Shown here: piece after piece, positions 41,801 through 51,702 of the stretch
How positions within the stretch are numbered: the first letter of the stretch is position 1
Layout: each line of letters begins with the position of its first letter
Assembly (NCBI GenBank): GCA_947579605.1
Contig: OX388325.1
Location: 7,807,572-7,871,571 of the forward strand
DNA: 64,000 bases
Direction: 5' to 3'
Origin: Athripsodes cinereus
Taxonomy: Eukaryota; Arthropoda; Insecta; Trichoptera; Leptoceridae
Program-made: the position numbers and the translations under genes
Notes under the pieces: model-generated
Database searches by the model: none
What the model was told of the DNA's origin: nothing
The model's input: only the letters and a program-made list of their open reading frames with translations

Positions 41801-42683
41801 TTTTGGCCAAAAAAAATGATTTATGTAGAAAAGCATTGGGATCATATTTTGATTTTTAAACCACTCTTCGAGTAATCATTCAAATTAATATTCAACTCAC
41901 CAATAGTCAACCTATTTGAAAATATTTACACTTCTTATTAAATTAATCCAGTACCAAACACCCGATTAACTGTGTTACCAGTCTAAACCACATGGGTCAA
42001 TGGTTAAAAGAATGTTAAAATAAGTGGCAAACATGGTTCATGTCAACAATCTGCTTACTATAAGCCGGATGATACATAATAATAATTCAATAAAACACAT
42101 AATTGATTTATAAGAAATTATGAGTTTTGATGAAAATATCCACTTCCCAATAAATAATTAGTATTTTTTTTTTTTAAAGATATAGGTATCTGGGTTTTGT
42201 TAAAAACCCAAATACAACCTTATACACCTTTCACACTAAGCTAAAAGCTTGTGCCGTGAAAGGGGAGTTTGTCGGCACCTGGGATCGAACCACGAACCAT
42301 GTTCTGAAGGCCGGGACTCTACCTCCAGGCTACCGACGAACTCATCATCACATAATCACCAAACATGTTTGTTTTTATCCACATATCCTGTGGCAGTATG
42401 ACAATATATTATTACGTTGGATTCAATCAGATACCTACACAAACAAAACCAAGAGAAGTTATTTAAATGCAATAAACTTGTAAATACTTACATTAAAATG
42501 ATCCTCGCAAACATGACGGCTACATGGTTTGCTTGCAAATTCATTCCTTTTTATTGCCTGACACCAGTCTTTTCGCCTAGAAGGATCTACCGGCATGCGT
42601 AAGAATATCTTATTTGGTGTCCTACAAGTTGTGTTTCTACAGCTTGGCACTATACAATATTTGTATGACAATTTTTTAGACAT
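34666..42683 (-). CDS. THAP-domain C2H2 zinc-finger protein 1 (six exons)
   Basis: Exons 42683-42492, 41223-41071, 39807-39615, 38587-38528, 37076-37008 and 35498-34666 join in frame to about 499 residues. Exons 1-2 encode a THAP domain: CIVPSC near residue 10, W40, CEDHF near 59, then a conserved FMRWRMMGGSIF segment; THAP binds DNA through a C2CH zinc site. Exon 3 repeats a related KLMGGNLKLRKD motif. The last exon holds an acidic region rich in SUMO-consensus sites (IKIEPQ, VKQEPAEE) and three C2H2 fingers: CYICNKKY, CLICKNNF and CNICMKKF. Likely a nuclear regulator. Exons 3 and 6 are duplicated in THAP gene 2; exons 1, 2, 4 and 5 are not. Introns carry a solo LTR candidate, a minisatellite and several MITEs. 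Confidence 0.85.
35556..35760. repeat. Copy of a dispersed GGGGTAACCAGCAGA-type repeat
   Basis: ACCATCATGATGTACCC, GGGGTAACCAGCAGAC and ATAAGACATTCAGGATGGGT recur in the same order at 49385-49640, 50588-50860, 54178-54375 and 60905-61265. Probably a common lepidopteran interspersed repeat; its class is undetermined. Confidence 0.6.
35776..35818. repeat. AT dinucleotide microsatellite
   Basis: About 21 AT units, continued by ATATATATAT at 36811 on the far side of the solo LTR candidate. Confidence 0.9.
35819..36810. mobile_element. Candidate solo LTR
   Basis: 992 bp starting TGTCAGGATG and ending GAGTGTGACA: a TG...CA pair within the inverted pentamer TGTCA/TGACA, sitting inside an AT microsatellite so that ATAT flanks both sides. 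The interior is GC-richer than the intron (36060-36480) and has a downstream TTTATTTG-like tract. No gag or pol frame is present. The microsatellite makes the target duplication uninformative, so a solo LTR is the best but unproven reading. Confidence 0.55.
37089..37370. repeat. 47-bp minisatellite, six copies
   Basis: Six exact or near-exact 47-bp units starting GACAATGTAGTTTAAC at 37089, 37136, 37183, 37230, 37277 and 37324. The array begins 13 bp from the acceptor of THAP gene 1 exon 5 (37076). Read on the minus strand, each unit ends CATTGTCTTTTGTG, a version of the pyrimidine tract used at the true acceptor. Confidence 0.95.
37854..38510. mobile_element. TA-flanked MITE rich in GTTAAC
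   Basis: The left end CGGGCCGCGATATCCAAAA and inverted right end AGGGGCGCGATATCCAAAT match over about 17 bp, flanked by TA (37852-37853, 38511-38512). The interior repeats GTTAAC and its variants many times on both strands. No coding sequence. Confidence 0.7.
38590..38840 (-). repeat. LINE 3' tail
   Basis: On the minus strand TATAAATGTATCGAAATATA precedes AAATTAAATAAATAAATAAA. Same family as 6650-6765. It begins 3 bp upstream of the exon 4 acceptor of THAP gene 1, so the tail contributes the pyrimidine-rich context. Confidence 0.55.
38872..39150. mobile_element. Fold-back MITE, copy 3, with a second hairpin nested inside
   Basis: The outer arms are the GTGTCGCTGAG family (left 38872-about 38905, right about 39116-39150) with ATAT on each side (38868-38871, 39151-39154). 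In place of the short loop is another hairpin with arms GTCGTCGCCGCACGCATAAT and complement, about 200 bp. The 279-bp whole can fold into one long stem. Confidence 0.85.
39180..39265 (-). repeat. SINE family 2 fragment
   Basis: On the minus strand TGAGTCACGAGG and AAAATGAAAAATG, then TTGTCCTGCGTCTGAGTGTTAC: the middle of the family at 3672-3905 and 53440-53652, without a full tRNA-like head. Confidence 0.55.
39848..40809. mobile_element. TA-flanked DNA transposon derivative with paralogous empty site
   Basis: 962 bp from GGGGAAGGTTACCTAAGAC to its inverted GTAACCTTCCCC end, with TA on both sides (39846-39847, 40810-40811). Homologous intron DNA at about 49085-49110 and 47680-47700 reads CAATTACATATAAATT straight through, proving a TA target. 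The interior repeats GGTTACCTAAAACG-like motifs and a perfect GACGGGACATCTCCCGTC palindrome. No transposase; Tc1/mariner-like by target only. Confidence 0.92.
42183..42346 (-). repeat. tRNA-derived SINE (family 1)
   Basis: The minus-strand head AGTTCGTCGGTAGCCTGGAG, box B-like GTGGTTCGATCCC, the AAGCTTTTAGCTTAG body and TTTGGGTTTTTAACAAAACC end. It is the best preserved family 1 copy in the window, and lies in intron 1 of THAP gene 1. Confidence 0.8.
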
Positions 42684-42989
42684 TCTGTATTAACACATGT
42701 AATTCAAAAATGTTAAAAAGTCGAACTCTTAGCTCCACTCGATCTCGTATAATGATTATTACGATTACGTCAAAACATCAGGCGGGCTATGTGACATCAC
42801 AATGATCACAAATACGCATAGACCATAGATTTTTATTTATAAATACGTCGGAACTATGCAAATAATTATTCTATGGCAAATACAGCGACCATAGATTTCC
42901 CATGATTTGCCGTTTAGTGGTGCTGCAAAATCGTGATTTTATTGAATAAAATCACGTTTTTTTAACATAGTAAAATTACAAATTAAACA
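42684..42989. promoter_or_regulatory. 5' flank of THAP gene 1
   Basis: The promoter should lie directly upstream of 42683 on the minus strand. No core motif or repeat was recognised. Inferred from position only. Confidence 0.35.
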
Positions 42990-43229
42990 CATATAATGCA
43001 CACTTTTTCTAATAATGGTCGGTACAAGTACCCGCTATTTTTTGATAAAGGTATTTCGAATCTTGAGGAAAACCGAGGAGTTAGCGAAACATTTCAAATT
43101 TCCATACCATTTGAAAATTTGACGACAGAGGGTAGAAATTTTAATGTTAAGTAAAATTATTAAATGTTCCATAATATATGTCTCATTTCTAAAATCTGGC
43201 CCGGCTGCTGAAAAGGTTGCATGGCCACC
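42990..43229 (-). mobile_element. Degraded hAT MITE
   Basis: The minus strand reads CATAGGTGGCCATGCAACCT and TTTTCAGCAGCCGGGCCAGA, then TTTCAAATGGTATGGAAATT, matching the family member at 33515-33835 in order. The other terminus is decayed. Confidence 0.6.
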
Positions 43230-43799
43230 TATGGTCTATTTCTATAAAATCACTCCGACTCTCGCCAATGAGGTAACCAATAAATTAACATAGCACCACA
43301 GAATTCCATACAAAACCTAAAAATCTATGCATAACACGCAGGTATTGGTTATCGTGAAATAACGACTTTTCAACTGATCGCTATTATACGGCATTTTCAT
43401 CTTTTGCAGCTTTTTTTTGCCAACCTTCACGTAACGTGAAACTTCAGAACATTATTTTTTACTGGCGGTATTGATTTGGAAATGTCGTTAGCTCGTGACA
43501 TCATTATTTCTAACTATATCTTATTCATTTGTTTATTTTTTATCTGAAAAAAATTACATGTTTTGAAATCAAAATGTTTCTTTTCATAAATAATCCTTGT
43601 CAAACGAATTCTTTCTCCGGAAAATTTTAGATAGGTACTTAAAATATTTATTATTTGATTGTCATACAAAAATTACCTATTTACAACATAGTATTTTTTT
43701 ACTACTTTGTTACCAGATTGTGGCTCCAGGCAGCAGTGACTTTGAATGTAAAAGTATACGCGTTTTCATACACATAAAATTTTCACTTAGATTTTTTTT
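43230..43799. other. Intergenic stretch without a recognised gene
   Basis: AT-rich with no domain-bearing frame. Nothing supported. Confidence 0.4.
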
Positions 43800-44542
43800 T
43801 ATAGTGTAAGTTTATTTTGTACCAGTTTTGTATTTTAAGCAGGTAGGAGTAAAAAAACTAAATGACACTATCCTCCAATGTATTGACCAGTCCTTCCTGA
43901 TGGAAGTTCATTAGGTATAATTAAATATTTTAATGAAACATAACTCGAGAAATACTTGAGTTTTCTCACCAACAGCATTCTTTATTCAAACTAACTGATG
44001 AGATACTTACAATGTAAAAACTCTTTGTTCCGAGATCCAATATTTAAAATTCTAGTGTCACTGTGTTAGTTATCATACTCCTCCGAAACGGCTGGACCGA
44101 TTTTTATGAAATTTTGCACACTTATCGGGTAGGTCTGAGAATCGGTCAACATTTATTTTTCATACCCCTAAAAGTTAAAGATGGTCCACCCCGATTTTTT
44201 TATTCTATTTTTTTATGGTGAGGCATTATAAAATACATACAGGCCTAAATTTTCACCCTTCTACCATCAACCCCTATTTTATAGAAAAATATTTCCTAGA
44301 AATAATGTATGTGACAAAACAATGTTTGCCGGGTAAGCTAGTTTTATTACAAAATTGAAAAAAAAAATGCTTTGGTATAGATACATTTGTAGGTACATAT
44401 AACAGGAAAATAAAATTAAATACATAGACAATATATCTTTATTATCTTTTGGAGTATATTTTTGAATAGCATATTTTAGAAACTATTCACCATATAATTT
44501 ATTTTACATATAATATTATATTACTACACATAATAAATTAAA
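43800..44542. repeat. 3' flank of THAP gene 2, homologous to 33850-34300
   Basis: Shared stretches include GGAAGTT, CTTTATTCAAACT, ACATAGACAATATAT and ATCTTTTGGA in the same order and spacing, apart from insertions. It lies downstream of THAP gene 2 as 33850-34665 lies downstream of THAP gene 1. Confidence 0.75.
44051..44341. mobile_element. Candidate Helentron-like element
   Basis: 291 bp starting TCTAGTGTCACTG and ending GGGTAAGCTAG, with no terminal inverted repeat or target duplication, inserted between two Ts. The duplicated flank near 34071-34085 reads TTCTAAAATTTTATTTTTAA without it. The internal CTCCGAAACGGCTGGACCG phrase is a widespread insect repeat motif. The CTAG end, T-T target and absent duplication fit Helentron-type elements; the assignment is tentative. 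Confidence 0.5.
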
Positions 44543-45649
44543 CATTACTATTATTTTATTTGATATTGAATGATTGATTTTTATTTAGATTGATATTGTT
44601 GACATTTATTGGCTACAATTTTATTTTATTTTGTTTTGATATAAAGTGCTGATTTTTTTTGGATTTATATTGATGTAGGGAATAATGTTTTTTTATATAT
44701 TTAAATAAATGTAGTGTCGTCTATTTATTTTCCTTAATTATTAGTAATTTGAAATTATATCCATATACGCGGTTCAACGTGGTCAATAGGTATTCCTTTT
44801 TCTTGTATATTTCTATGTGTCTATATTTTTCTGTTATGTTTTACTATTGTCTTGATAGTTTACGTACAATGACAGCAAAAAGGTGTTTTACTGTAATGCT
44901 GTTCATTGTTTTATTTATAAAATTAATAAAATATTTAAAAGAGGAATTATCCTATTTTGAATGAGACTATCGTAAATTTACATTTTAAATTTAATTGATT
45001 TTATTATATTATTTATATGTACTATTTCATAAGCTATTTTTGATTCAATTTATAATTTGTTATGTATGTATTGAGTGTGTGTGGTTATGTGTCGATATGG
45101 GTAATGTTTTAGTATTTTAATATTCACAACATTTCTTAATGCCATTGATACTCGTGTAATAATTTAATATCTTCTTCCGCATTATTGGAATCTATTGTAG
45201 GTACATGGTTGTTGAATTTTGAGCGGAGCATTGGTGTTTGTGTGTATTTGTGTTTCGATTATTGTTGCAAGTTTTAATGTTTACGCATACTATGATACTG
45301 CTTGGCTATACATGCATGCATACTATTATGTGACTTGTTCAATTTTATTTACACTGTATTTATTTGTAATACCTAATTGAAATGTTTTAAATAATTGTTT
45401 TTTTTATTGTTAATTTTGATTTGTTATATTATTGTGTATACCTACACTTGCTCATACCAATTTTTCCGTTTTTATTTGATAAGGTTTTTTTTTTTATTTT
45501 GTTAACATTGCATCTTTTCCATAATGTTTATATCTATACTAATTTGTATAATATTGAAATATTTATTATTGTTATATTTTATATTGTGTCAACCTTACTT
45601 TTTAAAGGCCAGTGGGCTGTTGATATATCAATAAATAAAATAAATAAAA
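44543..45649 (+). mobile_element. 5'-truncated LINE tail inserted downstream of THAP gene 2
   Basis: The 1.1-kb AT-rich block ends GGCCAGTGGGCTGTTGATAT and then TCAATAAATAAAATAAATAAAA, a LINE-style tail. The paralogous flank at about 34283 (ACAAAATAAATTAATCGATA) passes straight from the left to the right junction without it. Small frames inside are T-rich and not credible proteins. Confidence 0.55.
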
Positions 45650-45845
45650 TTGCAAAAAAAGATTTTTTTGCACACAGTCAAAATTGTATCATTGATACTT
45701 TCACACCACCGCAGTATTTTTCATAAGTGTGTTAACCAGCGGACAAACTGGACGAAATGAACATGCAAGCTTTTCTTTCCACGCCAATGAAAAGTTGGGT
45801 CATTAAATTTATTTATTATATCAGAGCTTCCACTATAAGAAAAGG

Positions 45846-48800
45846 TCAACAAGGTGTACGGCGGTTTATTAAATGATTTTGAATATGAACAGAATCAGAA
45901 GGACTCGTGGACTGATAATTAGACCAAAAATTAACATAAGAAGTGTGAGAATGGTTCTTCTGATGATTTTCTAACATATTTAAAGAAATAAATTTTTTCA
46001 TACAAATATAACATTCATAAAATGCATGATACTTTTGGTGTAATTTCAAATGAGATAATAACTTAAAACTTTTCTCACAAATATTACACTTAAAAGGATT
46101 AAGATCAAATTGGACATTTTGATCAAGTACCTGGACAGCTACTGGCGTCTCACATTTTTTATGATGCCTTAAATCAAACCAACTACTAATTTTTTTTTTA
46201 CAAATATAACATACATAATTATTTGCCTGAAAGTATGTTCTCTTATTCACTTTTTCACTTTCTGAATCACAAATCTCTTGATTTTCATAACTATCTTTAC
46301 TTGAATGGTTTGTAAGCTGAGAAGAAATTGACGTTTCTGCTTCTGATTGTAAACTGTCTTTCTCGTACTCAATTTTTATTTCAGTTTCATATGCATCAAT
46401 ATGATCATATAATATTGTAGATGCAGTATCATTATTTTCTTCCTCTGCAGGCTCCTGTTTCACTATAGCATTCATTAACAAATCATTGATATCATCAGCA
46501 TCCTGAGGTTCTATTTTGATTTCAGCCTTTATATCATTATTCAGCTCCCCAACTTCTTCTTTAACTTTAACATCTAGTGGTGATGTGTTCATTTCATCTC
46601 TCTCCATATCGAGATCATCATCCTGTTGGCTATCTTCAGTGTTATATATTTTTTTAACAGTGATCCCCTCTATTCCACCAATACTCACAGGTACAACATG
46701 CACATCTCTCCCTGCAAAACGGTAAATCAATAAATTTACACATATCCTTTATTCAATTTACTTATTCATTTATTTTATACTTTTTGCACATCATCAGTTA
46801 CATAACAGAATCCACAAATCAATTTACATAAAAAAATGTGATGACATGCAGCAGTGGTGAGATTGTCACTAAATTAGTGAATTCTTACTTTTAAATAATA
46901 TACGTTCTGTAAATTTAACACATGAAACTACCATATAAGGCTTAGAAAAGACAACGTCACCTTATTCGGTACCTAGTGCCCCGGACGGGACTTGAACCCG
47001 CATCCCTTAACCTTGTCGCGAGGAGTGCTTTGTCCAATTAAGCTACCGGGCGACTTGCCGAAGGCTCCGATATTCTCTCTTATAAACCCGATGACAGCTT
47101 CATGTGTAGGTGTACACATGAAGCTGTCACAGGGATGCGGGTTCAAGTACCGTCCGGGGCACTACAGAATAAGGTGACGTTGTCTTTTCTAAGCCTTATA
47201 TGGTAGTTTCATGTGTTAAATTTACATATATGACCTCATACAATGGTTCAATTGTAAAAATACATCGATAAATATACGTTCTTTTAAAGAAATTTCCACA
47301 TTTTCTTTGAGCAGAATTGAAGAAGTTATATGTCTTATATGTCCTAAAACCTAAAACCTTTTTTTAAACACTGAGAAACTTTTAGACACTGAGAATAGTT
47401 TGAGACCTATTGTATTCTGAAGACTCCCTTAGCAACAGGATTACATATTATACATCAGATAACAATATAATAATTTATTTACATTTTAATATCATACCTT
47501 CTTCCAAACAACTTTTCACATTATCTTGCTCTATTGTATTATTACAAATAATATTTTTCATCTTAGTGTTAATTTCCAGAATGTCGTTTCTGAGCTTCAA
47601 ATTCACCTCCATGAACTTGGGCTTTACATGGCTGCTAACATTCTCAACCTAAAAATAAGGAACATATTTTGAACAAATTAAACAATTACATGTAAATTAG
47701 AAATATTAGGATTTAGTGATTTGAAAAATATGAACCTCTTTTGATTTCTTTCTTAGTCTCTCGTTTATCTTTTCACATCCAAATTTAATGATTTGCTCGG
47801 TTTTATACACACTCCCATCTACGATAGTATGTCCCAAGTGCTGGGAAGGAGCCCAATCAGGGTTATCTGTGTTTTGTAATTTGGATGGTGCTCCTGTAAA
47901 TTAAAACAAGATTAGATAAAATCTAAGGTACAATGAACAATTAACAAGGCAGAGTGAATTATTACTTTATATAACGAAAATGTTTATCAGAGGTACATCA
48001 ACGATAAACTTATTTTTTTTTTAATTTATGTAGATATGTAGCATTTCACCTGAGGGATAATACTCCCCAAGTAGCTATGCTAATTATTTGAGCACAAAAT
48101 TAACTGTGTACATTTTTCATACACATTTGACATATCACAAGCGTGCTTACATTTTAAGTTCGATTGACTTGTAAGTTAGGTAAATGTGGTGTTCACATTT
48201 GACGAATATCGCCAGGACGCCAAAATATCCTCAGCCATTTGAACCGTGTGAACAAAATGACAGATAGTGTGAAACGATAAAAACCAGTAGAAACGATATT
48301 GTCTCAAGTTGACAACCTTCCAACTTTTTCTCTGGTTGAATGATTTGCGAATGCGTAGATGTGCGCGGCGTCCTTATATATGATAAAAAATTTATATCCT
48401 ATAAATTTTATAATGTTTCCCGCTTCGTGACAGCTATTATCTTTGTTGATGGTTTGTGGCGCTTGTTTCCTTAATTAAAAGGCGCCTTATAACCTCCATT
48501 ATAACATAATAAGACTAAAAATATACACTTCGCGATCTACATCTCAACGTCAGCCATTTTGAAAACAATGTCAAAATCAAAGCGCATCTGACAGATCGTT
48601 TCTATATCGGTGGACTGTGTGAACAAGTGTGACGATCAATGGGTGTACGTCGAATTTTGTTTTTTCGCCCGGCGATATATTTTGAAATTCGCCTGGCGAT
48701 ATTCGCCAAATGTGAACACCCCATAAGGTTGGTCTCACACTCTTTTCAGTGTCTTGTAAAAGAGACTCGTTGTACTTTGAAGACTCCCTTAGCAACAGGA

Positions 48801-51702
48801 TTACATATTATACATCAGATAACAATATAATTATTTATGTGCATTTAAACATCATACCTTCTTCTAAAGAATTTTTTTCATTATCTTTCTCTATTACATT
48901 TTTACAAATAATATTTTTCATCTTAGTGTTAGTGTTGATTTTCTGTTTAACAATAATTTTTCTTGGACACTCAAACTTGTGAGGCAGAATGACTTTTACG
49001 AGCTTCGAATTCACCTCCATCAACTTGGGCTTTACGTGGCTGCTAACATTCTCAACCTAAAAATAAGGAACATATTTTGAACTAATTAAACAATTACATA
49101 TAAATTAAAAATATTAAAATTCAGCACCAATATTTCATTGCTTATAATGTAGAGACTTTTGCGATAGAAATTCAAATCAAATACGCGCATCTCTCTCAGA
49201 AGTGGTACTATTTTTGATGGACAGTCGATGGCAGGGGGTGAGCGGGGCGACGGACGATGGCGCCCCAACTATTTCCTAGATATCTAGATAAATGATTTTT
49301 TCCCGCCTTTAGGATGTTAAGTTTTTGCATGAAGATCTTCAAAAGTAAGTCTTATTTTTTATGGCATGGAGAGGACACCCTGCATATTACACATAGTCCA
49401 CCTGTTGGCTACCCCACTAGTGTGAAATGCTGGTATTGTATAAAATGTATAGATAAATGTGTCTTATCTATATCTCTATACTATCACTGCATCTCTAACA
49501 AGTGGGGTAACCAACAGACTATCTATATAATAAACATACAGAATATTTTCTTTGTGCCATAAGAAAATAAGATATTCAGAATGTGTTGCAAAACAAGATT
49601 AATCTCTGTTATAAATAGTAATAAACTGCCAAATACTTTGAAAGTAAACTGTATGCTTGAGTCCTGAAGGTGAAATGAAAATGATTGGTTGTAGACGAAC
49701 TAGATGGAACATATTTTATGAGAATTTTGCTAAAACCATATCAGAAGAAAAAGAGATGCTCGCTGCTGTTCGTAGTCATGCAGATTTAGTGATTTGAAAA
49801 ATATTAACCTCTTTTAATTGGTTTCTTGGTCTCTCGTTTAACGTTTTACGTCCAGATTTACAGGTCCTCTTGGTTATACACACAGTCCCATCTACGATAG
49901 TATATCCCAAATGCTGGGAAGGAGCCCAATCAGGGTTATCTGTGTCTTGTAATTTGGATGGTGCTCCTGTAAGTTAAAACAAGATTAGATGAAATCTAAG
50001 GTAAAATGAACAAGGCAGAGTGAATAATTACTTGGAACTCATAGCAATGATAGGCCCCAATGTCAGATATCCAAAAATAAAATCTAACTGGAATATAAAC
50101 TTTAGGATATTTGTATTCGAATTAGATTTTATTTTTGCCGGTTTTATTTTATTTTAGTGCTTGCTTAACCACAAAAACAAAAAAAAATACTGGAAAAAGC
50201 GTTGTCGGTGTCGAAAAACTTGGTGCCCAAAAATAATTAAACGTGGTGACCAAAAAATAATTCTACATGTGGCAACAATTTTGTGAATAATACTTTTTCT
50301 ATGAAATATCACATATAGTTCGGATTACTTTATATAAGGAAAATATTTATCAGAGGTATATCAAATACAAACTTCAATTTATTTTTATTTTTATGTAGAT
50401 ATGTAGCAATTCACCTCAGGGATAATACTCCCCAAGTAGCTATGCTTATTTTTTGAGCACAAAATTGTTTACATTTTTCGTATGCGTTTGACATATCACA
50501 AGCGTGCTTACATTTTTAAGCTTGACTGATTTGAAGGTTAGGTTAGGTCTGGTATTATTTTATGCTACAGCACATTTATTACTACTACTACTACTATACC
50601 ATCACGGCATATCCCACAAGTGGGGTAGCCAACAGATCAGCTGCATGTAAGGAACATGCAAACTGTCCTCTTCGTGCTAATATAAAATCAAGACATTCAG
50701 GATGGGTGGCAAACCTCATCGCTGAATTTAAGATGTAAAATGTCTTATTTTTTTCAAACACCTGCCTTTTTTTACAGGACTCTCGAAAACTTACGGAGAA
50801 GAGTGGGAGACCAATTCTTTACCGGGTGCTCCACGGGATATACATTTATTGACAATTATTTATACGCTTGACTGATTGTAGGCTAGGCCAGGTGTCATTA
50901 TATGCTACAGCATTGTGTATGACAAATGCAAATAATTAATTTTTTGCTCATAAAATTGACCAAAACAGATGAACTCATTTACTATGTAATCAAGTAACTA
51001 TTAATATCAGAATTTATACTTCGTATTTGGCCACGATATACTTATTGCAAGTATTTACCAATAAATTGTTTGTATTCAAGATTGTTTTCAATGCAATAGT
51101 ATATGGTGTTATGATACATAAAAAAAGTTATACATGGCTGTGAGAAAGTGTATACGGAGATGAGTTTGCCCTAGGATCAAATGGCAAGACCACATCGACC
51201 AAGTCTTCAAGGATGGACACATGTTGTGTACAATGTATTCGATGGAAAGCATGCCCAAGGAGTTGTATGAATGTTACAGAAGCAAGGAATAAAAGGAGCT
51301 CGAACCTTTCTGCCTACCCCATCAGAGTAGTTGGGAGATAGAGTGATGATAAATAATTAATAAACATACATCGATTGTTACGAAAAACAAACTAAACAAT
51401 GGATTCAATAATAAAAGTGGTGTTGTGGTCATATTTCATACAGGGTAAGTCGTACGCCTACCTCTTATGAAGTGTTTGGAACAAACTCTAGCATTTTTCC
51501 AAAAACATTCTCCAGGATTACCACGTTGTAGAGCTGTAATCCACTTTTCTCTTCGTTCGCGTGACAACTGGTAGAAATTAACGCGTGAATCGACGCGGTG
51601 TTTAAGAATTACTGGAATTCTAAAAAAACGCACTATATCCCTTTTCCCTCTGTTGCTACATCCAATAACGCTACAAAACACAGGCATTTTAGTACTTTTC
51701 AC
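45846..51702 (-). CDS. THAP-domain C2H2 zinc-finger protein 2, with duplicated internal exons
   Basis: Exon 1 (51702-51462) starts MKSTKMPVFCSVIGCSN and ends in the THAP CSKHF. Exon 2A (49966-49809) supplies the characteristic NPDWAPSQHLG. Exon 3A (49056-48858) is homologous to exon 3 of THAP gene 1. A second pair, 2B (47893-47736) and 3B (47648-47498), repeats them, and the last exon (46711-45846) carries an acidic, SUMO-site-rich region plus three C2H2 fingers (CYICKKKI, CNICEKSF, CYICMKKF). Phases allow three products: 2A-3A (487 aa), 2B-3B (471 aa) or all exons (590 aa). Exons 2A and 2B have unusual GTTAAT and GTTCAT donors. The counterparts of exons 4-5 of THAP gene 1 were not found. A second ATG at 51687 is an alternative start. 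Confidence 0.82.
46730..46908. other. Intron part of THAP gene 2
   Basis: AT-rich intron sequence upstream of the last exon; no repeat recognised. Confidence 0.4.
46909..47225. mobile_element. Inverted pair of a tRNA-derived SINE
   Basis: The left arm (46909-about 47002) and right arm (about 47130-47225) are near-perfect complements. The minus strand of about 46979-47053 resembles a tRNA: GCCCGGTAGCTTAATTGGAC head, box B GGGTTCAAGTCCC and a pairing GTCCGGGGC end. The anticodon loop lacks the usual U33, so a functional tRNA is unlikely. The centre holds a second small palindrome, CAGCTTCATGTGTA. A degraded copy is at 57795-57990. Confidence 0.7.
47380..48187 (-). repeat. Internal duplication unit B of THAP gene 2
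   Basis: Contains exons 3B and 2B with intronic DNA matching unit A (48735-50560), including GACTCCCTTAGCAACAGGAT downstream and GGGATAATACTCCCCAAGTA upstream. The same downstream module also occurs at 39485-39845 in THAP gene 1, so this segment exists three times. Confidence 0.88.
48188..48720. mobile_element. MITE between the duplication units
   Basis: 533 bp with ends GGTGTTCACATTTGACGAAT and, inverted, GGTGTTCACATTTGGCGAAT, continuing ATCGCCAGG. The interior is non-coding. It lies at the junction of unit B and unit A of the THAP gene 2 duplication. The target duplication is unclear. Confidence 0.75.
48735..50560 (-). repeat. Internal duplication unit A of THAP gene 2
   Basis: Contains exons 3A and 2A and flanking intron homologous to unit B. 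It is enlarged by a dispersed repeat copy (49385-49640) and an AT-rich segment (50035-50335) not seen in unit B. Confidence 0.85.
50588..50860. repeat. Copy of a dispersed GTGGGGTAGCCAACAG repeat
   Basis: ATACCATCACGGCATATCCC, GTGGGGTAGCCAACAG, AAGACATTCAGGATGGGTGG and a GAAGAGTGGGAGACCAATTC end. The most complete copy of this family in the window; it lies in intron 1 of THAP gene 2. Confidence 0.65.
51125..51330 (+). pseudogene. LINE C-terminal fragment
   Basis: Frames read DHIDQVFKDGHML and a CYRSKE-like tail followed by TTTCTGCCTACCCCA, a decayed version of the LINE C-terminus at 5158-5560. It lies just downstream of exon 1 of THAP gene 2. Confidence 0.5.

Noticed and set aside
45421..45726. 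101-codon plus-strand frame
   Set aside because: Low-complexity T-rich translation inside a probable LINE tail that is absent from the paralogous flank.
46979..47053. Possible functional tRNA gene on the minus strand
   Set aside because: The acceptor pairs only partly, the anticodon loop lacks U33, and the sequence is part of a dispersed, inverted repeat also seen at 57795.
48577..48795. Minus-strand and plus-strand frames near 48.6-48.8 kb
   Set aside because: They cover a MITE terminus and intron sequence; no splice-consistent exon.
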